Positions 22,566 through 35,342 of a stretch of DNA of 64,000 nucleotides are shown piece after piece. This DNA comes from Alphaproteobacteria bacterium. GTDB taxonomy: Bacteria; Pseudomonadota; Alphaproteobacteria; Micropepsales; Micropepsaceae. Every line of letters begins with the position of its first letter. Within the stretch, counting starts at the first letter, position 1. The stretch covers positions 80,315 to 144,314 of the forward strand of contig CANJIS010000004.1 in NCBI GenBank assembly GCA_947474565.1, in the 5' to 3' direction. The position numbers and the translations under genes are program-made. The notes beneath the pieces are model-generated. The model was not told the DNA's origin, did not search any database, and saw only the letters and a list, made by a program, of their open reading frames with translations.

Positions 22566-23328
22566 GCTCGAACCAGGACCAGATCGATTACTGGAACGGC
22601 CCTACCGGCGAAAAGTGGGCCAAGTATCAGTCCGAGATGGACCGCAATCTGGCCGACGCCACGGCGGGCCTGCTCAAGCTGGCCGCGCCGAAGCCGTTGG
22701 CCCCAGCGGCAAGGTGCTGGGCGTGGATATCTCCCGCCCGCTGCTGAATCAGGCGCGCTGCCATGGCGATGCCAGGAATGTGCAATTTGAGGAAGCAGAT
22801 GCGTCTGCGTATCCGTTCAAGCCGGAATACGACCTGATCATTTCCCGCTTCGGTGTGATGTTTTTCGAAGACCCCAAAGCCGCTTTTGCCATTATCCGCA
22901 AGGCTGCTGCCAAGGGCGGGCGCTTGGCCTTTATCTGCTGGCGCCCATCCAAAGACAATGAATGGACCACGCTGCCGATGAATGCGGCCAAGCCGCATCT
23001 GCCGGAACAGTCCGTGCCCGAGCCGCATGCGCCCGGCCCCTTCGCGTTCGCCGATGCCGCGCGGTTGAAAGACATTCTCACCGGTGCGGGCTTCGGCGAC
23101 GTGAAAATCGAAAAACTGGACGGCGTGATGGATCTTGGGCCGTCCGCAACCCACGCCGGCTTTCAGATGACCAATCTGGGTCCGGTGTCACGCGCGCTGC
23201 GCGACGAAAGCGACGAGACCCGCGCCAAGGTTCTGAAAGCGGTCAGCGAAGCCTTCGCCCAGTTTCAGAAACCGGGCCAGAACGTCACCCCCGGAATCGC
23301 CTGCTGGCTGGTCAGCGCCAAGGCCTAG
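22562..23328 (+). pseudogene. Class I SAM-dependent methyltransferase, disrupted by internal deletion/frameshift
   Basis: Frame 1: [45 protein letters not shown]; frame 2 continues AVGPSGKVLGVDISRPLLNQAR...; motif I (DxGCGxG) absent at the junction near 22687-22696. Confidence 0.85.
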
Positions 23329-24107
23329 AACCGCTCGGAAATGCCGGCATAGATTTCAAAATCCGGTGTCTGGCGATCCAGCCCGAACGTGAAGCCGCAA
23401 TCGATCTGGGTGTCGTTGTTCAGCAGATCGGCCAGTTCCAGTCCGGCGCTGTATTGGATGGATGTGCCTGCGGGATCGAAATTCTCATCGGTCCATAATT
23501 CCGCGCCAACCGTCAGGCTGTCCGTAATGCTTTTTCCCACGCCCAGCGCATCCGACATGTTGGCGTGCATGCCGGAACCGCTGGCATTGGCCAGGGCATC
23601 GGCCTGCAAGGTATCGCCCAGCAGCCAGCCGCTTCCCAGATCAACCTCCATCGGCATGGCCAAACCGCCTTCCAGCTTGCCGTTGCCGGCCGTGTCGTTG
23701 GCAACGGGAAGCTTCACATAGGGATCAAACGCCAGGCCAAACCGTCCGCTCTCCATCCCATACTTTACGTGCAGGAACAGGTCTCCAATGCCGGTTTGCG
23801 TGCGGGTCATGCTGGTTCCGTGCTCGCGCTCGGATTGAAACAGATTGACGCCGGCTTCCACATCCAGGTGATCTGTCAGCCCAACCTTGGCCAGCATGCC
23901 GCCGACATCGTTGATGCTGGTGGTGATGCCGCTGCGATGCTGGATGCTGAGATCGTCGAACCCGAACTCGATCTGAACATGGCCGGGCGCCACGGTGCAG
24001 GGCGCGTTGCTTTTGCCGGGCCGGTCGGCACAAATGGGCTCAAGGTCTTGGCCCCAGGCCGGGGCGGCCAGCCCCAGCAGCACGGCCAGCACGGACAGCC
24101 GGATCAC
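23325..24107 (-). CDS. Putative outer-membrane transporter-like protein (MetA-phenol-pathway-like family)
   Basis: Signal peptide MIRLSVLAVLLGLAAPAWG; beta-rich sequence, TQTGIGDLFLHVKYGM, C-terminal aromatic F. Confidence 0.65.
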   Translation of the reverse strand: MIRLSVLAVLLGLAAPAWGQDLEPICADRPGKSNAPCTVAPGHVQIEFGFDDLSIQHRSGITTSINDVGGMLAKVGLTDHLDVEAGVNLFQSEREHGTSMTRTQTGIGDLFLHVKYGMESGRFGLAFDPYVKLPVANDTAGNGKLEGGLAMPMEVDLGSGWLLGDTLQADALANASGSGMHANMSDALGVGKSITDSLTVGAELWTDENFDPAGTSIQYSAGLELADLLNNDTQIDCGFTFGLDRQTPDFEIYAGISERF

Positions 24108-24691
24108 GGCTTGTCCATTCCCAGCACGCTGGCGCGCATGTAGCCGGTGATAGTGCCATCGGTCACCGACGCCCAGCCGCCGGTATCAATCGCAGTCAAA
24201 GTTATCATCGCACCCTTCTTTTCTTTTTTGAGTGTCTTGCCGGATGTCTTTGGTTCGTCGCGTATAACAGAACCTTCCCGTTGCACATAGCGCGGACCCG
24301 GGATGGCGCCTTCTGTAGCCTTGCGTACGGCAGGTTGGTGCACCGCCTCATGTACGGGCGCGGCAGTCTGTTGCGCCGCTGGTGCAGCTTGCTGTGTCAC
24401 GGCAGCGGGCTTCTGTATGCCCACGGCTTTTTCCAGCTTGGCGAAGTGGGTGTAGCCCCAGTAACCCAGTGCGGCGATCAGCAGCAGGATGCCGAGCCCC
24501 GCGCCCTTGCGGCCCAGCTTGGAGCGATAGGAAAGTCCGGTGCCGGGAATGCCGGCATTGGTGGTGATGCCGTTCTTGCCGATATTGATACCGGCGCCGC
24601 GCGGCCCGGCCGAGGCGGAAATCCCGCCTTTGGACATGTTGATCCGCACGCCCGGAAAAATGGAAAAACGCTTTTGAAAGCGAAATCCCAT
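24104..24691 (-). CDS. DUF4236-like protein with C-terminal SH3-like domain
   Basis: MGFRFQKRFSIFPGVRINMSKGGISASAGPRGAGINIGKNGITTNAGIPGTGLSYR; C-terminal SH3-like ITLTAIDTGGWASVTDGTITGYMRASVL. Confidence 0.85.
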   Translation of the reverse strand: MGFRFQKRFSIFPGVRINMSKGGISASAGPRGAGINIGKNGITTNAGIPGTGLSYRSKLGRKGAGLGILLLIAALGYWGYTHFAKLEKAVGIQKPAAVTQQAAPAAQQTAAPVHEAVHQPAVRKATEGAIPGPRYVQREGSVIRDEPKTSGKTLKKEKKGAMITLTAIDTGGWASVTDGTITGYMRASVLGMDKP

Positions 24692-24692
24692 A

Positions 24693-24850
24693 TCAATCGG
24701 CCTTCTGTACCGGCGGGATAGCGCGGTGGCTGATATTGCCGCTGCGCTCGTTATATAGCCACAACGCCATGCCCAGCGCGAAGGCCAGCATGCAGACGCC
24801 GATCAGGCGTATCAGCGTGCGTTCCTGGCGGCGAAACTCGGCGTCGTCCA

Positions 24851-24851
<1 letters not shown>
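24693..24851 (-). CDS. Hypothetical 52-aa single-TM protein
   Basis: Manual translation MDDAEFRRQERTLIRLIGVCMLAFALGMALWLYNERSGNISHRAIPPVQKAD; ATG overlaps the gyrB stop. Not in supplied ORF track. Confidence 0.7.
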
Positions 24852-28445
<3,594 letters not shown>

Positions 28446-28447
28446 AA

Positions 28448-29569
28448 TCAGACCCTGAGCGGCATGAGGACGTAAAGGGTGCGCGGATCCTCTGCGTCTT
28501 CGATGATGGCGGGCGAACCCGCGTCCGATAACAGGAAGCGGACTTCCTTGCCTTCGATCTGGCCGGTGATGTCCAGCAGATAGCGGGCATTAAAGCCGAT
28601 CTCCATCGCCGTGGCGCGATAGGTTGCGCCCACATCTTCGGTGGCGGTGCCGGATTCCGGATTGACCACCGAAAGGGTCACCTTGTCCTTGGCGATGTTC
28701 AGTTTCACAGCGCGGGTCTTGTCGGCGCTGATGGTGGAAACGCGGTCCACCGACTGGGAGAATTCCTTGGCATCAAGCCCCAGCGACTTGTCGTTGCCGG
28801 ACGGGATCACCCGTTCATAGGGCGGGAAATTGCCGTCAATCAGCTTGGACGTCAGTTCCACGCCGTTAAAGCCGAACTGAATCTTGGTGTCGGAGAGCGA
28901 GATATCTATCGCGCCTTCGGCATCGTCCAGCAGCTTGCGCAGCTCGGCCACGGTCTTGCGCGGCACAATCACGCCGGGGATCTGTTCGGCGCCCGCCGGC
29001 AGTTCCAATTCATAACGGGCGAGACGATGGCCGTCAGTGGCCACGGCGCGCATCGTCGCCGGTTTGGCGTCCTTGGCGGCGTGAATATAGATGCCGTTCA
29101 GGTAATAGCGGGTCTCTTCGGTGGAAATGGCGAAGCGGGTCTTGTCGATGATCCGCTTCAGGTCATCGGACGCCAGCCGGAAACGGTGGGGCAGGGCGCC
29201 CGCCGCCATCTGGGGGAAATCGTCTTTCGGCAGGCAGGCCAGTTCGAAATGCGAGGAGCCGGCAGAGACCGCCAGGCGGCCGCCTTCACTGGTCAGCAAC
29301 TCAACCTGAACCTGGGCGCCGTCCGGCAGCTTGCGGACGATGTCGTAGAGCATATGGGCCGGCGCGGTGGCGAAGCCATTGCGCAGGATGTCGGCCGGCA
29401 GCGCTTCCACAATCTCGATATCCAGATCGGTCGCGGTCAGCTTCAGGCTGCCCTTGGCGGCTTCCAGCATCACGTTCGACAGGATGGGAATGGTGTTGCG
29501 GCGCTCAACAACGCTTTGCACATGGCTCAGCGCTTTGAGGAAGGCGCCCCGTTCGACATTGATTTTCAT
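28448..29569 (-). CDS. dnaN: DNA polymerase III subunit beta
   Basis: MKINVERGAFLKALSHVQSVVERRNTIPILSNVML; C-terminal YVLMPLRV. Confidence 0.98.
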   Translation of the reverse strand: MKINVERGAFLKALSHVQSVVERRNTIPILSNVMLEAAKGSLKLTATDLDIEIVEALPADILRNGFATAPAHMLYDIVRKLPDGAQVQVELLTSEGGRLAVSAGSSHFELACLPKDDFPQMAAGALPHRFRLASDDLKRIIDKTRFAISTEETRYYLNGIYIHAAKDAKPATMRAVATDGHRLARYELELPAGAEQIPGVIVPRKTVAELRKLLDDAEGAIDISLSDTKIQFGFNGVELTSKLIDGNFPPYERVIPSGNDKSLGLDAKEFSQSVDRVSTISADKTRAVKLNIAKDKVTLSVVNPESGTATEDVGATYRATAMEIGFNARYLLDITGQIEGKEVRFLLSDAGSPAIIEDAEDPRTLYVLMPLRV

Positions 29570-29785
29570 CGTTTCAACCGTTGTTCCGCTTTGCCAAAAC
29601 CCCGATTTCAGGCCGTAAATTCAAGGCCCGAAATGTCCCGATTTCTTGTGTTTTGGAACGGCCGCAGACAGCGAAAAAGCGGCCCCAAGACTCAAGGGAA
29701 AAACCATACCAAAAGGGGGCTGAAAGCGCAAAAAAATCGCCCGCCGGAAGGCCTTTTTTTGCCCGGAAACGCAAGATTTTGTGGG

Positions 29786-30625
29786 CTATTCCCGGGACAG
29801 GTCCTGCCGCTGGAAAAAGACCGTCGCCAAGACCCCCAGAACCGCAACCCAAAGAACCAGAATGAGGCTTGTGACAAGCACCGTGGCGGGGTGGGCAAAG
29901 ACGCCAGGGCCGATTTGCTGGCCTGCCGCCCAGGTCCGGAACAGATAAGCCGACATGACGGGAAGGGTGAGGAAATCGCGCAGCGGCGCTTCCCAAGGGT
30001 GGGCAATGCCCATGCCGATGGCCTGGACGATGACAAGAAAAATTCCCGCCAGGGCGGCAGCCATCTGGGTGCGGGTGATGGTGACGATCAGGGCGACGAA
30101 GGCGCCCAGCAACATCAATTCCGCCAATGACCCCACAAACACGCCCGTCGCGCCCGGGACTGCGATGGCCAGGCTGGGGGAAAATCCGTTCAGCAGGACG
30201 CTGTAAACAGCGTTGGCCGCTCCGAAAATGCCAAAGGCCAGAATGAAGCCGGCCGCAGCCAGGGTGAATATGGCGAATTTTGCCAGCAACAGATTGGTGC
30301 GGCTGTTGCGCGGCACCACAAGCCGCCAGCTTTCCCAGCGATATTCGCCGGAAAACAGGGCGGCGGCTCCGGCAATGATGAAAATCTCGAAGAAGAAAGA
30401 TGTGGAAGAGAACAGTCCCTGCAGGAACTGCTGACCCGCATCGATGCGTGCGCCCCCGCCGGCGGCCAGATGCAGCCCCGTGCCGGAATAGCGAAGGAAG
30501 AGGTAGGTTTCCGAGGCAAGGTTGAACAGAAAACTGCCCAGAGGCGCGGCGCAGAAACCCCAGAACAGAAGGCCGCGATTGCGCAGCAGCTTATAGCCTT
30601 CGGCAGCGATGGCATCAGCGAGCAT
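29786..30625 (-). CDS. ABC transporter permease
   Basis: Multi-TM ABC-2-like permease overlapping its ATPase partner. Confidence 0.82.
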   Translation of the reverse strand: MLADAIAAEGYKLLRNRGLLFWGFCAAPLGSFLFNLASETYLFLRYSGTGLHLAAGGGARIDAGQQFLQGLFSSTSFFFEIFIIAGAAALFSGEYRWESWRLVVPRNSRTNLLLAKFAIFTLAAAGFILAFGIFGAANAVYSVLLNGFSPSLAIAVPGATGVFVGSLAELMLLGAFVALIVTITRTQMAAALAGIFLVIVQAIGMGIAHPWEAPLRDFLTLPVMSAYLFRTWAAGQQIGPGVFAHPATVLVTSLILVLWVAVLGVLATVFFQRQDLSRE

Positions 30626-31478
30626 CCGTCGTCCCCGTCTGTTCCATGTAATATTGTTCCAGCCCGCCGCCGACCCAGCGCGCCTCCACGATATCGATGC
30701 CGTTGCCGATCAAGCTGCGCAGCAATTGGGGCGCTTCGGCTCTGGCGATGGCGACGAAGACGCCGTCGCCATCGGCGGATCCGCGCGTTCCAAGCGTCGC
30801 CAGCAGCGCGTCCCGGGATGTGGCGGTGAGGCGCAGCCTTTCGCGGCCGGCCACCAGCTTGTCCACGCTTTCTTCGGCCACCAGTTTACCCTTGGAAAAG
30901 ATGGCGACGCGGTCGCAAACCCGCTGCACCTCGTCCAGCAGGTGGCTTGAGAGCAGAATGGTGACGCCATCGCGCTGGGCGAGATCGCGCATCAGGGTCC
31001 GCATTTCCTGGATGCCGACCGGGTCCATTCCGCTGGTGGGCTCGTCCAGGATCAAAAGCTGGGGGCGTGTGACCAGCGCGGCGGCGATGCCCAGGCGTTG
31101 CTTCATGCCGACCGAGAAGTGATGCACTCGGCGCTCTGCCGCATCCTTCAGCCCCACGCGCGCAAGCCAATAGCCGGTATCCGGCGTTTTGATCCCGCTG
31201 GTGCGCGCCAGCATCGTCAACAATTGTGCGGCGGTGAGGAATGGCGGGTAGCGCGGGGTTTCAATCATCGCGCCGATGTGACGGCGGATAACAGCGTCGG
31301 CGGGATTGCCGCCCATGAGCGACAGGCTGCCGCCGCCCGGCTTCAGCAGATCGAGGCAAAGCCGGAAGAAGGTGCTCTTGCCCGCCCCATTGGCGCCCAG
31401 GATGCCGTAGATGCCGCCCTGCGGAATGGAAAGCGACAAGCGGTCCAGCGCCGTTACCGCGCCGAACCGCTTGGTCAA
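30615..31478 (-). CDS. ABC transporter ATP-binding protein
   Basis: GANGAGKSTFF, FSVGMKQRLGIAAAL, LLILDEPTSGMDP. Start uncertain (TTG). Confidence 0.9.
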   Translation of the reverse strand: MTKRFGAVTALDRLSLSIPQGGIYGILGANGAGKSTFFRLCLDLLKPGGGSLSLMGGNPADAVIRRHIGAMIETPRYPPFLTAAQLLTMLARTSGIKTPDTGYWLARVGLKDAAERRVHHFSVGMKQRLGIAAALVTRPQLLILDEPTSGMDPVGIQEMRTLMRDLAQRDGVTILLSSHLLDEVQRVCDRVAIFSKGKLVAEESVDKLVAGRERLRLTATSRDALLATLGTRGSADGDGVFVAIARAEAPQLLRSLIGNGIDIVEARWVGGGLEQYYMEQTGTTDAR

Positions 31479-31501
31479 GTCACGCGCCTCGATGAGCGCT
31501 G

Positions 31502-32932
31502 TCAGAGTTCTCCCCGCCGTTGCAGCATCTGGCTGAGGAAGTCGACTTCCTGGCGGAACATGGGATCCTCGTCGATCAGGGCTTCGATGCGGCGGCAGGC
31601 ATGCAGCACCGTGGTGTGATCGCGGCCGCCGAAGCGCCGTCCGATTTCCGGCAGTGAGCGGCTGGTGAGCTTGCGGGCCAGATACATCGCCACCTGGCGG
31701 GGGCGGGCGACCCGGCGGGCGCGCTGCGGCGAATGAAAGTCTTTCACTTCCAGTTTGTAGAACTCCGCCGTCTTGCGCTGGATATCTTCAATCGAGGTCT
31801 TGGCGCCGGGGCTGGTGCGCAGGCCCACCGCTTCCTCGGCGGTTTCCATGGTCACCGGCTTCTTGGTCAGGTCGGCATAGGTCGCCAGCTTGGTGAAGAC
31901 GCCGATCAGTTCACGCGGGGACGCATCATCCAGTTCGGCAAGGCGTTCCAGCACGGCTTCCGGCAGCACCACGTCAGGCTTGTGGCGGGTAAACTCCGCC
32001 GCCCGCGCCTTGACGATGGCCAGGCGCGTGTCGCGATCCGGCTTGTCCAAGCCCAGGCAAAGCCCGCCAGCCAACCGCGATTTGACGTCGGCGCCCAGGC
32101 CTTCCAGCGCTTGCGGGGCGCGGTCGGCCGCGATCACCACCCGGCGGCGCAGATCGGCGAAAGCATTGACGGTGTAAAGGAACTCCGACGCCGTGGCGGT
32201 GGAGCGGCAGATATGCTGCAGATCGTCGATCAGCAGCACTTCGGCGGTGCGCAGCTCTTCCTTGAAGGCCAGCGTGTCCTTGCGATAGAGCGCGCCCAGG
32301 AAGTGGCGCATGAAATCTTCGGCGCGCAGGAACAGCGTACGCTTGCCGCGCTTGCGGAATTCCAGGGCAGCAGCGTTCAGCAGATGGGTTTTGCCGAAGC
32401 CGAAGCCGCCATGAATGTAGAGAAGCGGAATATCGCTGTGCTGGCCTTCCGCGAAGGCCTTGGCGGCGCCATGGCCGAACGCGTTGGCGGCGCCGGGAAT
32501 GAAGCTTTCAAAGGTCTGCTGGGGATGCAGCATCCGCGTCCACAGGCCCTTGGCGCTGTCTTCTTCGCGGCCACCTGCCGGCGGCGGAAGATAGGAGATA
32601 TTGCTGGCGGGCATGTCCGCAGGCTCGCGGGCGATGAAGGCATTGCCCCCGATGCTGGGCGCGGCCATCACAATGGCCAGCGAAACCGGTTCAGCGCCTT
32701 CGGCGCGGAAAGCGCGCTCAATGCGGGCGACATAATGGTTGGCGACCCAGTTGCGCACGAAAGGCTTGCTGGCGCCGATCTTCAATTCGTCGCTGTCGCA
32801 GGATTCCAGGCTCAGCGGTCCGATCCAGGCTTCGAACACCGGATCGCCCAACTCGCGCCGCAGCCGGTCACGCACTGCACTCCAAGCTGCTGGCCAGTCC
32901 GGTCGCATCGGCTTTCCCGTCAAATGTCCCAT
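31502..32932 (-). CDS. dnaA: Chromosomal replication initiator DnaA
   Basis: [13 protein letters not shown] Walker A; domain [41 protein letters not shown]. Confidence 0.97.
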   Translation of the reverse strand: MGHLTGKPMRPDWPAAWSAVRDRLRRELGDPVFEAWIGPLSLESCDSDELKIGASKPFVRNWVANHYVARIERAFRAEGAEPVSLAIVMAAPSIGGNAFIAREPADMPASNISYLPPPAGGREEDSAKGLWTRMLHPQQTFESFIPGAANAFGHGAAKAFAEGQHSDIPLLYIHGGFGFGKTHLLNAAALEFRKRGKRTLFLRAEDFMRHFLGALYRKDTLAFKEELRTAEVLLIDDLQHICRSTATASEFLYTVNAFADLRRRVVIAADRAPQALEGLGADVKSRLAGGLCLGLDKPDRDTRLAIVKARAAEFTRHKPDVVLPEAVLERLAELDDASPRELIGVFTKLATYADLTKKPVTMETAEEAVGLRTSPGAKTSIEDIQRKTAEFYKLEVKDFHSPQRARRVARPRQVAMYLARKLTSRSLPEIGRRFGGRDHTTVLHACRRIEALIDEDPMFRQEVDFLSQMLQRRGEL

Positions 32933-33031
32933 CGTCGTCTACCCAATTTTTAAGGCCCGTCACGCGGCGCCTTTTGTTTTTGCAAAGCGCTTTTTGCGCC
33001 CTTTACTCAGTACGGTACCGGCTGTGTTGCC

Positions 33032-33481
33032 CTATGATTGCTTCCAGGGAAGCCACTCCGCCTTCCAGCCGCTGCTTGTGCCGCGGTGACGCTCGGCATC
33101 GAGATTGCCTTCGAAGCCGTCACCGATGTTGAACGCTTTCTGATAACCAGCCCGGGTCATGGCCATGGCGGCGCCACGCGAGCGCGCCCCCGAGCGGCAC
33201 AGGAACAGCACAGGTGTGTCCTTGTCCGCGCCTGACGCCGTCAGCGCATTGGAGACTTCGGACACGAAATCGGGATTGGGCGCGCCGGACGGAAAATCCT
33301 GCCATTGAATGCAATGCACCCGCCGGCCCAGGCTTTCGACATCGGGCAGGCCGACAAAGTTCCATTCTGCCTGGGTGCGCACGTCCACCAACTGCACCTT
33401 GGGATCCTGGGCAAGCATCTCCCAGGCTTCGGCGGACCCAACATCGCCGGCGTAATCAGGAGTGGAGGAGGAAGGAGACAT
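33032..33481 (-). CDS. Rhodanese-like domain protein
   Basis: LFLCRSGARSRGAAMAMTRAGY active-site loop. Alternative start at 33499. Confidence 0.88.
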   Translation of the reverse strand: MSPSSSTPDYAGDVGSAEAWEMLAQDPKVQLVDVRTQAEWNFVGLPDVESLGRRVHCIQWQDFPSGAPNPDFVSEVSNALTASGADKDTPVLFLCRSGARSRGAAMAMTRAGYQKAFNIGDGFEGNLDAERHRGTSSGWKAEWLPWKQS

Positions 33482-33873
33482 GCAGCGCTCTGAAGACAAT
33501 TCATAGATGCCGGGCTTTCGCCCAACATAAAAACATCAAAATAGAAGTATTTAGGATTCTATTGACTTGGAAAAATAGCTTTAAAGCAGAAATTACCCGC
33601 CGAATATTATTGTTTTACTACAACTTTGCTTCGGAATTTCTTCAAGCCCCGCCCGTCGTTGGTTAAGATACGATCAAGCCACGGCGTCAGACAAGAGAAC
33701 AAATGCTGATTCGGGATATTTTTTCATTTTTGTTACCGCGGCTAAGCGATTGTGACGTATACGGAAAATAACATTTTTCCGGCTCTTTTCGCCGAATCAG
33801 TCACTTAGCGTACATATTCGCTCTGCGTGCAGTGCGGAAACGTCATAAACAAATAAAATCTGCACACGGACAA

Positions 33874-33904
33874 TAAAAAAGGCCCGAATTTAAGGCTTCG
33901 GGCC
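33874..33904 (-). terminator. Rho-independent terminator of rpsT
   Basis: On the minus strand GGCCCGAA-GCCTTAAA-TTCGGGCC followed by TTTTTTATT. Confidence 0.9.
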
Positions 33905-33944
33905 CTTCTAGACTTGAATCCGCAAGGGGATTCAGCGGCTTCGG

Positions 33945-34211
33945 TTATTTCGGCAGTTTTGCGACCCGCTTGGTCAGGCGCGAAACCTTCCGCGAGGCGG
34001 TGTTCTTGTGCAGGATTCCCTTGGAAACCCCGCGCATGATCTCAGGCTCAGCGGCCTTCAGAGCGGCCAGGGCGGCCTTGGGGTCACCCTTCAGGATCGC
34101 TTCTTCCACCTTGCGGATGAAGCCGCGAACGCGGGTTTTGCGCGAGGCATTGATCGCACTGCGCTTGGCCGTGGTGCGGACGCGCTTGCGGGAGGAGGCG
34201 ATATTGGGCAT
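33945..34211 (-). CDS. rpsT: 30S ribosomal protein S20
   Basis: [39 protein letters not shown]. Confidence 0.98.
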   Translation of the reverse strand: MPNIASSRKRVRTTAKRSAINASRKTRVRGFIRKVEEAILKGDPKAALAALKAAEPEIMRGVSKGILHKNTASRKVSRLTKRVAKLPK

Positions 34212-34352
34212 CGGAAACCTTGTATTTTTGGCCGGAAAGAGGCGGGCATATACCCCTCAGAAGGCCCGAGGTCAATAAATCTGCCCGCTTTTGACAGGTC
34301 TTGGCCGCGGGGACATCCTTAGCCACCAAACCACGGCAAATGGGGGAAAATC

Positions 34353-35342
34353 ATGAAAAGGCATCTGGCAGCTTTACTGATGATGACGGCGGGTCTGGGT
34401 CTGGTCGGCGCGGATGCGGCGCCCAACGATGTCGATAGTCATATCGCGGCGGCCCAAAAGGCGGCAGGAACCGATTTTGCCGGCACCATGAGCCGCCTCT
34501 GCATTCAACCCGCCAATGGCGCCGATGCGGAAGCCTCTGCGCGCAATGCGCGCGGCGCGGCCCCGCGCCCCCGGGTCATTCCCCCGCGCGCCGAGTGGTA
34601 TGCCGAGCCCGCGCAGGTGTTCGACAATCTCTATTGGGTCGGCACCAAGGTTCACTCCGCCTGGGCGATCAAGACGTCAGCCGGCCTCATCATCGTCGAC
34701 ACGCTCTATAATTATGCGGTCGAGCCGGAGATCGTGGACGGTCTCAAAAAACTGAATCTGGATCCCGCCAGCATCAAATACGTGATCATCACCCACGGCC
34801 ATGGCGATCATGACGAAGGCGCCAAGTTGCTGCAGGACCGTTATGGCGCGAAGGTCGTCATGGGCGCTCCCGACTGGGATCTGGTCGCCAAAGCCACGAC
34901 CATGGCCGGCGGCATTCCCAAAAAGGATATCTCGGTGGCCGCAGACCAGAAGCTCACTTTGGGCGACGAGACGGTCAGCATCATCACCACGCCGGGACAT
35001 ACGCCGGGCACGCTGTCGGTGATTTTCCCGGTCAAGGATCACGGCAAGACGCTGACCGTGGCCTATAACGGCGGCACCGCGTTCAACTTCCCCCGCGAAC
35101 CGGCGCGGTTCGATATCTACATCAACTCCCAGAAGAAGTTTCAGAAGGCGGTGGCCGCGGCCGGCGCCACCATACTGATGACCAACCATTCGGAATTCGA
35201 TCAGGCCTATGTGAGAGGCCGCTTTGCCCGCAAACCGGGCGAAGACAGTCCCTTTGTGATCGGCGCCGCCAAAGTACAGAACTATTTCACCGTCGCCAGT
35301 GAATGCGCCGAAGCCTTGAAGCTGAAGATCAAGGGATCGTAA
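34353..35342 (+). CDS. Secreted metallo-beta-lactamase-fold hydrolase
   Basis: Signal peptide, THGHGDHDEG (HxHxDH), TPGHTPGTLS. Confidence 0.88.
   Translation: MKRHLAALLMMTAGLGLVGADAAPNDVDSHIAAAQKAAGTDFAGTMSRLCIQPANGADAEASARNARGAAPRPRVIPPRAEWYAEPAQVFDNLYWVGTKVHSAWAIKTSAGLIIVDTLYNYAVEPEIVDGLKKLNLDPASIKYVIITHGHGDHDEGAKLLQDRYGAKVVMGAPDWDLVAKATTMAGGIPKKDISVAADQKLTLGDETVSIITTPGHTPGTLSVIFPVKDHGKTLTVAYNGGTAFNFPREPARFDIYINSQKKFQKAVAAAGATILMTNHSEFDQAYVRGRFARKPGEDSPFVIGAAKVQNYFTVASECAEALKLKIKGS

Noticed and set aside
29727-29766. A7…T7 tract flanking GGCCTTCCGGCGGGCG as terminator between the ABC permease and dnaN
   Set aside because: GC core does not form a continuous stem; not convincing.
31733-32953. 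406-aa plus-strand ORF opposite dnaA
   Set aside because: Antisense shadow of dnaA.
33541-33600. Possible CtrA site TTAA-N7-ATTA at about 33581
   Set aside because: Two mismatches in the second half-site; too weak to call.
33500-33940. DnaA boxes (TTATCCACA) in the rpsT-side intergenic region
   Set aside because: Scanned by eye on both strands; nothing with fewer than about three mismatches, so oriC cannot be asserted.
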